Assembly (NCBI GenBank): GCA_032718475.1
Contig: JAUCBJ010003974.1
Coordinates: forward strand, 1-24,622
Direction: 5' to 3'
Source: Nemertoderma westbladi
Taxonomy: Eukaryota > Xenacoelomorpha > Nemertodermatida > Nemertodermatidae
DNA: 24,622 bases
The notes under the pieces were generated by a model. It saw only the letters and a program-made list of their open reading frames with translations, was not told the origin of the DNA and made no database searches. Both the position numbers and the translations under genes were made by a program. Shown here piece after piece: positions 8,879 to 17,095 of the stretch (the stretch's first letter is position 1; the number at the start of each line of letters is the position of its first letter).

Positions 8879-8887
8879 GGGGGGGAG
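8879..8887 (+). promoter_or_regulatory. Polypurine tract
   Basis: GGGGGGGAG lies directly before the TG of the 3' LTR, the place and composition expected for the plus-strand primer of an LTR element. Confidence 0.85.
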
Positions 8888-9416
8888 TGTTAGCTTATCC
8901 AATTCCGCTAACACAAACCCATAGAGTGAGCCATAAAGCAATATTGGGAGCCTATTGTCAGCCCAGTAAACGGGGACAATAGGCCCCAAAGGAGACACAC
9001 ACAATAAGGGTCAGGGGTTACTCCCCTGACAAGAGAGAGAACAGCAAGGGCGAAGGGAAGCACTTCAGAGGGGGGCAAAGGGTGCCAACAGGGGTATCAA
9101 CCAATCAGAGGGGGGAAAGGCATCGATTGAGTAGCAATAAGGCCACCGTGCAATATAACCAGTTACCAGTAATCATACCGGTCAGTTATTCAGTTTACTC
9201 AGTCAGATCAGTAGGGTGGAACGGGGACTTCTGTCACCGTCCGCTACCGCCATCATACTTATATTACCTGTTGTGTCATACTATATTATATACATATCAG
9301 ACTATTATACCTTATACATATAACCGGACACCAGAACTATTTTACCTTTCACATACGGCGGGGACGCGTGGATAGAAAACCCAACGGATAAACCGGGATC
9401 CGTAGATCCCGTCACA
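8888..9416 (+). repeat. 3' long terminal repeat
   Basis: It is near identical to 1597-2116, with the same TGTTAGC start, terminal hairpins (8888-8913, 9395-9410) and GTCACA end. The visible differences cluster in one spot (about 9160-9190): gttaccag for gtaacctg and a 9-bp longer form around accggtcag. The rest matches base for base as far as I compared. Open frames inside it are by-products of the LTR. Confidence 0.93.
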
Positions 9417-9421
9417 CTCAG
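9417..9421. repeat. Target site duplication CTCAG, right copy
   Basis: It pairs with 1592-1596. The sequence after it (gcccggagatact) completes the interrupted type B monomer. Confidence 0.93.
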
Positions 9422-9654
9422 GCCCGGAGATACTAAGTCCGGCCCGGAGATACTATCTCAGGCCCGGAGATACTAAGTCCGGCCCGGAGATACTAAGTCC
9501 GGCCCGGAGATACTAAGTCCGGCCCGGAGATACTATCTCAGGCCCGGAGATACTAAGTCTGGCCCGGAGATACTAAGTCCAGCCCGGAGATACTAAGTCC
9601 GGCCCGGAGATACTATCTCAGGCCCGGAGATACTATCTCAGGCCCAGAGATATC
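9422..9654 (+). repeat. Left inverted-end minisatellite array, part 2
   Basis: It completes the split B monomer and adds eleven more in the order ABAAABAAABB. The innermost monomers carry several substitutions (agtctgg, agtccagcc, gcccagagatatc), as often seen at array edges. The first seven match the end of the first-copy array. Confidence 0.9.
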
Positions 9655-9987
9655 AGGGAGGGAAATTCAAATTAAGTATTTAAGTAGGTGGTGGGTGTGG
9701 TGTTGCACTGGCTGACTTACCAATGGCCAGTACTGCAGTAGTCCTATAGTCACGCCCCGAAATTGAGTAGGCCTACCGGACTGGTACTTGTACAGGAGTA
9801 GGCCTTACCAATAGTCCAAGGCCTAATACTGGCAATGTTCTACCTTAGTAGTATACACTTTATACTACCGTAGTATATACTGTACTGTCCTTACAGTTAC
9901 CGGTACCAAACTGGTTCTTTAAATACCGTATATGGATTAGTTGTTAATTACAGAATTAGCAGCCTGTCAGTATAGAACAACAAAAGT
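9655..9987 (+). promoter_or_regulatory. Leader and probable promoter region of the HECT gene
   Basis: 333 bp lie between the array and the start codon. It has several taggcct motifs, a TAGTATA/TATACTA-type inverted stretch near 9848-9880 and a TATA-like tttaaata at 9918-9925, about 60 bp before the ATG. The ATG context (aaagtATG) has a purine at -3. No other gene is seen. Confidence 0.4.
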
Positions 9988-12743
9988 ATGTCTTCAGAAA
10001 ATGAGAATGATTTGGTTAAATTTCTCCGCGAAGTTAGAGGTATGGATTCAATGTTAACTGAAAAACTACTTGAAGAGAATATCGACGAATCCGTCGTGAT
10101 ACTAATGGAAGATAGCGTGCTATCTACATATATTCCAAAATTTGGAGATCGTGTGACCGCGGTAGCCTTTGCTAAATTGAAGATGAGAAATCTTGGTGAG
10201 TCCAGTAATACAAACGTGATTAGTGAAGAATCGCGTAAATCTCGAATAGATAGAATTAAACTGAAGCTGGGAGCTTGTGGAAATAATAGAAATAATACCG
10301 GTATTAAGCCTTCCACTGAATCTGTTAAAGAAAAGTTGGAAATGAAAAGAAAAGTTAATCGTCGCATTGACATAGGTTGGTTGTTTTTCGACGACCTTAC
10401 AAAGTCTTCTTACAAGTTAGAAAGTCTTCAGGAGGTGGAACTCGTCATGTCTCCATCTCGTCTGAAGCCAACATATATGATGTTCTCACCCAAGGAAAAC
10501 AACTGTTTTTTCCTAATAGTGTTTCTTCGAAAGGTTCTGAAAATCTTTTTGATTTTGAGGTACGTGACTTCCAGCAGCGCACTTTTGATACCTACTCAAT
10601 AACTATTTCTGATATTTATGAGGCAACAAAACTTAAAGTTCTTTCTTTGTATATCTGTACCAAACCAAAAAAAGAAATTGTATTGCACGATAGGCCTACT
10701 GATAGGGATGTTAGTGAAGCGAGACAGCTTACCGAAAATGACTTTATTGATACGGAAATGCAAATGGATGACCCTGAACCCCAACAAGATAATGAGTTAA
10801 GTGTCGATGCACCTGATCTTATTGAACTCGAGCAAGATAATGAGTTCAATGTCATGGAACCTGATGCTCTTGAATTTGATCACAATAATACAGATACCGG
10901 TACCCTTCAAAATCGTGATAATAGTGAATCTCTTTTCGATGTTTTACGTCGTTTTGAGCGTGATATTGTGAATGATACTGCTATGAAGAATATCGTAAAT
11001 GTTGATAGAAATGACGTATTTGATGGTGGTAGTAGAGGGTTTCTAAGATCGACATTTAATATGTCTGCTCTTCTAGATATCAAGTTTGCTGATGAGGATG
11101 GGATTGACGAGGGAGGCCCTATGAGGGAGTATATGCGTTTAGCTTTGTTGGCTATACAAGCTTTACCTATATTCGAAGGAAATGAGAACTGTAAAATGCT
11201 TTGTCTCAATTACAACAGTGAGTATAAGTATAACGGTATTTGAGAAACTATTATAAACATTGCCCATCTTATTCAACCAATCAAATGTACAGTTAATGCA
11301 TTATTACTACAATATTAATAAATTATATTGATAAAATATATAAAATATAATTAAATATATATGTCAATTATATATTATATATAAATTATTTATATATAAA
11401 ATATAATTAAATATATATGTCAATTATATATTATATATAAATTATTTATATATAAAATATAATTATATAAAGAAATTTTCATTAATTTAAATTATTTTCA
11501 GGTTTAAATAAGAAATGTTACTTTGTTGCCGCAAAAATGATAACCTATTTCATCTTACACCGTGGACCATTTCCATCGTTCTTCTCAACCTTATTGTTTA
11601 AAATGGTACTGTGTCGGCACTCATTAGATCTAGATGAGATTCCATTATCTACATCTGATATTTCTGACTATGAATGGCGCAGTCAGATTGAGGTGGTAAG
11701 TTTTGGTGATGGTCTACTTAAATAAAAAATATTTCAGTTAACATTGTGTAAGGCAGGCAGCATCAGCAGTTGAAAGGTACAAAAATAATAATTAATACTC
11801 TCTCGACCCTTTATTAACCTCGTTGGCGCTTGGTAAATAAAATACCTTGAGAATAATGAAAAAAGTTCTACTTTTTTCCCATGTAATAAATAATTATTAG
11901 AATTTGACCTATTATTTAATTGATTGCAGGTTTCAGTCTGGATTTCAATCAATCGGCCTACTCGATGAAATTCGAAAGAATCCTACTTTATGGGAAGACG
12001 TATTTATCTTCCGTAGTCAAGAATTGGACCTGGTTATTGTTGAAGAAGTTTTTACGGTTCAATGGTCCGAGGAAGGGGGAAACCGCCGACGACGAGAAAG
12101 GCGAACACAGACCTATTGGAGAGATTTTCTGCAGGATTTAAATGGTATTTTAGAATTTAATAAAGTACCATCTTTACTATAATAAGCACCCCATGCGATT
12201 AAATTTCCGGGAGGGGGAGGGGGGGGGGGGGTGATTTTCTAATAATACAAGCCACATAGTCCTTATTTACTGTTTTATATTTGATTTATTTATTTCAAGT
12301 CAAGTGTTGGGGTGAAACCTACCGTTCAACTGACAGCTGCTAATAATTGATTGCATGCATGTCTGGCCTGGGTCACCAGACATATCAGTACCTTGACTTG
12401 AAATAAATATATAAATATAACTTTTCAAGCTTTCCTTATCATTATTTTCTGTATGCCTATTTTAGAGGGAATTTATGTTCAAGAAATCGCAACTTCTGTT
12501 AATCTCAAGGATCTGATGGTGTTCGTTACCGGGTCTGATAATGTTCCTGCTTTAGGATTCAGTCCATCACCACGTGTCTCCTTCATTCACAATGAAGACG
12601 TTACTAATCCAATCTACATCGGAATGCCCCGTGTGAATACGTGTGCGATGGAATTGAAGTTACCCATCTTGGACGATTACGACACATTTAAGTTCCGTTT
12701 AGTCAATGCAATTCAAATGCTAACGACATTTAGTGTTGAGTGA
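9988..12743 (+). CDS. SAM-like/HECT E3 ubiquitin ligase gene of the DNA transposon (four exons, one frameshift)
   Basis: HECT ligases pass ubiquitin from E2 through their own cysteine to a target. Exons inferred from GT/AG sites and domain continuity are 9988-11217, 11502-11695, 11937-12144 and 12466-12743; the donors are GTGAGT, GTAAGT and GTATTT. The phases fit only if one missing base near 10390-10405 is allowed for; then the product is about 636 aa. The N-terminus (about 5-70) looks like a SAM-type fold (ending YIPKFGDR). A middle region with QVR and GGGTR is followed by an acidic linker. The HECT N-lobe has VFDGGSRGF, KFADEDG and GPMREY. The C-lobe has LPILDDYDTF after NTCAMELKLP, whose Cys codon (12642-12644) is the expected catalytic residue. 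The usual HGGP reads HRGP here. The type matches HECT proteins common in transposon-rich invertebrate and fish genomes. It is convergent with the transposase gene. The frameshift is either decay or a base error. Confidence 0.8.
11218..11501 (+). other. HECT intron 1 with AT-rich tandem repeat
   Basis: The intron begins GTGAGT and ends ttttcag. From about 11342 to 11470 it holds a 56-bp AT-rich unit (core aaaatataattaaatatata) in two full copies and a partial one. No coding content is visible. Confidence 0.75.
12145..12465 (+). other. HECT intron 3 with G-rich run
   Basis: 321 bp between GTATTT and ttttag. It holds a G-rich run (12209-12231) and an inverted pair around it: ttgatttatttatttcaagtc near 12281 and gacttgaaataaatatataaa near 12394, roughly complementary. 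It may be a small palindromic insertion (MITE-like) of about 130 bp. Confidence 0.5.
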
Positions 12744-12768
12744 CACTCTATCAAACCGAAATATTTGC

Positions 12769-12774
12769 ATTAAA
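12769..12774 (+). terminator. Candidate polyadenylation signal of the HECT gene
   Basis: ATTAAA lies 26 bp after the stop codon. It is a common variant of the animal poly(A) signal. No AATAAA is nearby. Confidence 0.35.
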
Positions 12775-12810
12775 CTAATAATTATAAACTATCAAAAATG
12801 TACATATCAT

Positions 12811-12952
12811 CATTTTATGCAATATCAATACAATCACTTGCATTGTCAGTGCATTTTATGCAATATCAATACAATCACTTGCATTGTCAGTGCATTTTAT
12901 GCAATATCAATACAATCACTTGCATTGTCAGTGCATTTTATGCAATATCAAT
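12811..12952. repeat. 41-bp tandem repeat between the convergent genes
   Basis: The unit begins cattttatgcaatatcaata and starts at 12811, 12852, 12893 and 12934 (last copy partial). The first three are almost identical. An open frame through it is a by-product because 41 is not a multiple of three. Confidence 0.92.
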
Positions 12953-12959
12953 ATTTTTT

Positions 12960-13135
12960 TAGTCTATTTACATTGTAGTTCGTTATCACAGTTATGTTGT
13001 TACTGTTTCAACTCACTGAAATTGTTTCAGAAATATGTTTAACTTGTTTTAGTCTATTTACATTGTAGTCCGTTCCGTTATCACAGTTATATTGTATATT
13101 GTACAATTGAAATTGTTTCAAAAATATATATTAAA
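12960..13135. repeat. Duplicated 90-bp unit
   Basis: tagtctatttacattgtagt followed by a gttatcacagttat and gaaattgtttca stretch occurs at about 12960 and again at 13050, with small indels. It lies downstream of both convergent genes. Confidence 0.75.
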
Positions 13136-13181
13136 GTTATTACTCTATTTCTATTTACAATAGTCTGGTCTCCTGATATCG

Positions 13182-14832
13182 CTAGTGTCCAATAATTAAC
13201 CTTTCCATCTCAGGGATCAATATAATATAAAGGTTTTTAGCTTGTTCCGTTGTAACTACGGGCTGTATTCTAAATCTTTGCATAAATTCTATGCATAACT
13301 CGTATATATCTTTATCACAATGACCAGTAGCGGTCCGGAATAATGCTTCTTCTCGGCAAATGTCTATGTCATCTGCGATAACTTGACATAATTGATTTGT
13401 TTTGCCCCAAAGTTCTGGGAATCGAAACATATTATTGGGTTTACCAGAAGGTACATTCAAATTCCGCGATGGCCTAATTCTATGTGTGTTCCACATACTC
13501 GCTACTTTATCTAGTTCATCCTGGATTATCGCCATGAAACAAAATCTAATAATTTCCTTGTGTAGGTCACTGCCATTAAATAGGCCAGAATCTTGGAAAG
13601 ATTTAAAGAAGTCCATCCAATACTCTGTGCACTGCCTTCTAAGTGACCCCCACCAAGATTCGATTCGTTGGTTGGCAGTACTTGCCCCATCAATATAGCT
13701 ATGTTGTGGTATATCATCACCATCGCGTCTTAATAATCTCTGGAAGTCCTTCACACGCACGTTCTCAGTTCCAAAATCACCCCTAACTATTCGTGGACAG
13801 CCATTGTATTTGGACACTGCTTCTAGGAAATAACCACCAATTATTTTGGAATCATTATTTGTGTTATACGAGTTCAACCAGATGACTTTCGGGTCAAAAT
13901 CACTTTAAAGTGACAAAATTTATGCTAAAATTTTAAATGTTAAATTTAAAATGTTAAAATTTATGTTGAAAGTAAATCGCTAGAAAAGAAAACGCAACCG
14001 CCTCCATATCAATGGAGGCGGTTTTTGTCAACAAAAATTATTATAACAATAATTTTTCAAACATTAATAACTAGAATGCCAGCAAGCCGGCTATAAGAAG
14101 ACCATCAGGGCTTCTCATAGCCACCTATAAAAAACATAATTTAGAACTGCCAATGATCGATCTCGGGTCCCTACTATTACAGATACAGCGCTCTACCAAC
14201 TGGGCTACGGGTTCCCTAGGTAATTTATGAGTAAATTGTGCACATACAGACGTTTTTTTTGGCAGCAATAAGCCCTAACGGTCTTCTAATATAATATGGC
14301 TTGCATGGCCAATTTATAAACGGTTTTTTGATAACAAGTGCTTTGGTCACATTTAGTAATTTTTACCTTTTCTCGAAAAACCGTCAATGCAACCGCTGAT
14401 ACAAATTCCATATGGCTTCAACTTGTCATAACCATCAAGGTGCCAAATGAAATTCGGCCCCCTGGCGTAATACTGGCGACAGCGCAAACGCCTTGTCGAA
14501 CGCCACTCTGTTGCTTCGGGATCTAGGTCGCGCAGAATCTGATGGACGTCCTCTTTCCGGACTCTAAGACCGGCTAACAAACACTTTGTATGCATCATGC
14601 GGTAACCATGGAGACATCCCGATCCGGCTATTTCATTTGAAATAAAATTAATTACTTCATTTGACGTTGAGTAATTATTCCTTCTTCTCAAACGTAAATG
14701 ATGTAAAATTCGTTTTATTTGTCGCACACTAATGATAATGTTATGATTGGTATATAACATCGATGCTATTTCACTATAGCGTAAGCCTAAATCAAAATAA
14801 CCCGCTATCATCTCATCACGATCGTCCATCAT
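13182..14832 (-). CDS. IS3-like DDE transposase/integrase (two exons)
   Basis: The enzyme should cut and join the transposon ends. Exon 1 is 14832-14367 and exon 2 is 13885-13182, joined through a 481-bp intron (donor GTAAAA, acceptor gaaag). The lengths add to 1170 bp, 389 aa plus stop, with no frame break. Residues about 8-50 resemble a helix-turn-helix. GYRMMHTKCLLAGLRV followed by VHQILRDLDP matches the HTH_21 region of IS3 OrfB. The rve-like core has WHLDGYDK (D133), IVRGDFGTENV (D192) and NQRIESWWG (E231), so the DDE triad is complete with 58 and 38 residues between. CIDGFSRK and the RIRPSRNLNVPSGKP stretch are typical of eukaryotic putative integrase-core proteins. I chose the start at MMDDRDEM because relatives begin there; the frame is open up to 14922. 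This is an apparently intact gene inside the inverted arrays. Confidence 0.82.
13996..14023. repeat. Perfect 12-bp inverted repeat in the transposase intron
   Basis: AACCGCCTCCAT, loop ATCA, ATGGAGGCGGTT, then more T. It looks like a bacterial intrinsic terminator, but this is a eukaryotic intron, so I read it as a palindromic insertion or RNA hairpin. Confidence 0.85.
14095..14290. repeat. Inverted repeats flanking a tRNA-like core
   Basis: Left arm 14095-14114 (agaagaccatcagggcttct) and right arm about 14268-14287, which read on the other strand is agaagaccgttagggcttat; 16 of 20 positions match. The arms enclose about 155 bp with the tRNA-like sequence. It may be a small non-autonomous element inserted in the intron. 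Confidence 0.6.
14146..14216 (-). pseudogene. tRNA-like pseudogene or tRNA-derived element
   Basis: On the minus strand it begins GGGAACCCGTAGCCCAGTTG and continues GTAGAGCGC, a good D-arm with an A-box (TAGCCCAGTTGG). The B-box region (GACCCGAGATC) fits poorly. The 3' side lacks a clean acceptor match to GGGAACC and the anticodon stem is weak. It is probably not a working tRNA. Confidence 0.4.
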
Positions 14833-15195
14833 TAAGATCGAGCAATAACCGAAGTCAACCTTTAAACGTTTAAAGCAATGTATACAGAAAATTAATAAAG
14901 GATTGTAAGCACAAGAAAGCAATCAAAGAAAATTAAAAACTTACTGTCAAACTGTGTAGAATGCGAAACATAAAATGAAGTTAATATTTTACTTCAACCC
15001 TACCTTACCCCAATCTCAGAAATTGAAATGTGAAACTCAATTTACATGTCCCCGCCAGGATGTCTGTACTTGTAGAACAGCCATTGATCTGGAATTGAGA
15101 ATCCAATTAGTTGATTGGCTGCAATTTGTTTCTGTTGATTGCTGTCTGTGTTAGGGCTATAACACCTATGAACTTGTTCTGTACTTTTGAGATAC
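14833..15195 (-). promoter_or_regulatory. Upstream region of the transposase gene
   Basis: 363 bp lie between the transposase start and the right array. The first 90 bp are open in the same frame. It is otherwise AT-rich, with no clear TATA box and no other gene that I can see. By position it should hold the transposase promoter. Confidence 0.35.
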
Positions 15196-16190
15196 AGTAT
15201 CTCCGGGCCTGAGATAGTATCTCCGGGCCTGAGATAGTATCTCCGGGCCGGACTTAGTATCTCTGGGCCGGACTTAGTATCTCCGGGCCGGACTTAGTAT
15301 CTCCGGGCCTGAGATAGTATCTCCGGGCCGGACTTAGTATCTCCGGGCCGGACTTAGTATCTCCGGGCCTGAGATAGTATCTCCGGGCCGGACTTAGTAT
15401 CTCCGGGCCGGACTTAGTATCTCCGGGCCGGACTTAGTATCTCCGGGCCGGACTTAGTATCTCCGGGCCGGACTTAGTATCTCCGGGCCTGAGATAGTAT
15501 CTCCGGGCCTGAGATAGTATCTCCGGGCCGGACTTAGTATCTCCGGGCCTGAGATAGTATCTCCGGGCCGGACTTAGTATCTCCGGGCCAGACTTAGTAT
15601 CTCCGGGCCGGACTTAGTATCTCCGGGCCTGAGATAGTATCTCCGGGCCGGACTTAGTATCTCCAGGCCGGACTTAGTATCTCCGGGCCTGAGATAGTAT
15701 CTCCGGGCCGGACTTAGTATCTCCAGGCTGGACTTAGTATCTCCGGGCCGGACTTAGTATCTCCGGGCCGGACTTAGTATCTCCGGGCCGGACTTAGTAT
15801 CTCCGGGCCTGAGATAGTATCTCCGGGCCTGAGATAGTATCTCCGGGCCGGACTTAGTATCTCCGGGCCGGACTTAGTATCTTCGGGCCTGAGATAGTCT
15901 CTCCGGGCCGGACTTAGTATCTCCGGGCCGGACTTAGTATCTCCAGGCCTGAGATAGTATCTCCAGGCCGGACTTAGTATCTCTGGGCCGGACTTAGTAT
16001 CTCCGGGCCGGACTTAGTATCTCCGGGCCAGACTTAGTATCTCCGGGCCAGACTTAGTATCTCCGGGCCAGACTTAGTATCTCCGGGCCGGACTTAGTAT
16101 CTCCGGGCCGGACTTAGTATCTCCGGGCCGGACTTAGTATCTCCGGGCCTGAGATAGTATCTCCGGGCCGGACATAGAAAAAAAAGGGGA
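15196..16190 (-). repeat. Right inverted-end minisatellite array, 49 monomers
   Basis: Forty-nine 20-bp monomers run from 15196 to 16175 with no indel at all. They are the reverse complement of the left monomers: type A as agtatctccgggccggactt, type B as agtatctccgggcctgagat. Substituted monomers occur mainly in 15590-16080, including a run of three identical variants (gggccagactt, 16016-16075). The outermost monomer is type A and is followed by TAG, eight A and GGGGA, the mirror of 1275-1290. Type B junctions contain GAGATA-G-TATCTC, a perfect odd palindrome. Confidence 0.95.
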
Positions 16191-17095
16191 AACCAATGTC
16201 CCTTTAGGGGCTCCGTACACCCATCTCCAGTATTTTTCGTGCTAAGATTTTCAAAAGTTTTTATAATTCACTAAAATTAATTTATTTGCGGTATTTGCGG
16301 TTTTTCACGATTACTGACTTCAATTATAACATTCGAGAGAAATTTGGGTAAGTTTGAATTAGGAATGTGCCCTCTGGGGCACGAAAAAAACAAGTAGTGC
16401 AAATGTGATAATGAAAATCAATCAAATTGATTTTTATGACCATATAGGTTTTTTGGGATGCTGATAACGAATATGACAATGAAATATATCGTACATTGTT
16501 GATTAGGTCATTTTTTAATATGTGTCAATGTGACACACAAAAAATACAAGTAGCACAAATTTGATAATCGAAATCATTACCAGGTCAACCTGATTTTTAA
16601 ACAGTTGCGTTACAACGAATGATTTTCAACGAGTTGAATCACGATCAGCGACCTTGGAAACCAGTATAGCTTCAGAATTACCAAACCCACGGCAGCATTT
16701 AACAGTTTATAATTTGTGCTACTTGTACTTTACGTTCTGGGGCACCAGAATGGCACCATAACCTTGTTTGCATTACCAAAAATATTCATAAATAGTTTTA
16801 TCGTGATTAGCAACCTCGAAAACCCATATGATCCAATGATGTTGCCAAGATCTAAGAAGATTTTTATTTTTATTATTAAATTCTGTTAACAATTTGCCAA
16901 TAATTGTATAATTATAATATAGTCAATGTCGCAAAATAACATTCAAAACAAACAATCTAGTGTTATCTAAAATATACCAATCAGTCAGCATGTATAATAG
17001 TCGACAGAATTGTTGTTATTTCCACCGGTAATTGCATGTCCTTTATATGCCTGGGAAGCCAGAATCATCTTCTAACCCAAGACCAGAACGCCACT
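16191..17095. repeat. Degenerate satellite-like DNA, no gene
   Basis: AT-rich sequence closed in all frames. Two diverged copies of a unit are visible: cacgaaaaaaacaagtagtg (about 16380) and cacacaaaaaatacaagtag (about 16535), 156 bp apart and followed by similar caaat-tgataat-gaaatca text. An inverted relative (tttgtgctacttgtacttta) lies near 16713. Similar units recur at 20.75-21.05 kb and 22.9-24.0 kb. Confidence 0.5.

Larger units (their letters stand above)
1597..9416 (+). mobile_element. Gag-only (non-autonomous) LTR retrotransposon
   Basis: The element has LTRs of 520 and 529 bp that begin TG and end CA, a 5-bp target duplication, one long ORF with Gag zinc knuckles (2206-6054), a repeat-rich 3' part, and a purine tract directly before the 3' LTR. 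No frame between 6055 and 8887 shows protease, reverse transcriptase, RNase H or integrase motifs; that stretch is mostly tandem repeats. The knuckle region resembles Gag of BEL/Pao elements, and the 5-bp duplication fits that group, but without pol the superfamily is not proven. The LTRs differ by about three substitutions and one 9-bp indel, so the insertion is fairly young. It needs enzymes from a helper. Confidence 0.9.
13886..14366 (-). other. Transposase intron holding hairpins and a tRNA-like sequence
   Basis: The 481-bp intron splits the DDE core between the first and second aspartates. Near its 3' end (in gene direction) it has AT-rich ttaaaatgttaaa-type repeats (13915-13970). It also holds a strong hairpin (13996-14023), a tRNA-like segment (14146-14216) and a pair of inverted repeats around that segment, listed separately. 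Confidence 0.7.
1275..16190. mobile_element. Two-gene DNA transposon with minisatellite inverted ends (IS3-like transposase plus HECT ligase), split by an LTR element
   Basis: The left edge (1275-1309) and the right edge read on the other strand (16190 down to 16156) share TCCCC, eight T, CTA, then GTCCGGCCCGGAGATACT, differing at one base (A versus T after CTA). Behind each edge is an array of the same 20-bp monomer in opposite orientation: 27 monomers at left counted across the nested LTR element, and 49 at right. Between the arrays lie two convergent intron-bearing genes, a HECT ubiquitin ligase (+) and a DDE transposase (-). Without the LTR element and one target copy (7825 bp) the unit is about 7.1 kb. 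The layout recalls foldback elements of flies and TU elements of sea urchins, whose inverted ends are also tandem repeats. The transposase resembles IS3, so a eukaryotic IS3-type superfamily (IS3EU in Repbase terms) is my best guess. No clean target duplication touches the edges, so the exact ends are inference. Confidence 0.72.

Noticed and set aside
6055-8887. Hidden pol gene downstream of gag
   Set aside because: I looked for protease, YxDD and DDE motifs; the region is tandem repeats with stops in all frames and a short unique tail.
9082-9375. Plus-strand open frame of 97 codons
   Set aside because: It lies entirely within the 3' LTR, and a 9-bp length difference with the 5' LTR falls inside it; no motifs.
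12733-12978. Open frame after the HECT gene
   Set aside because: It is made of a 41-bp non-coding tandem repeat and has no motifs.
13996-14030. Rho-independent terminator
   Set aside because: The shape fits, but the setting is a eukaryotic intron in a spliced gene.
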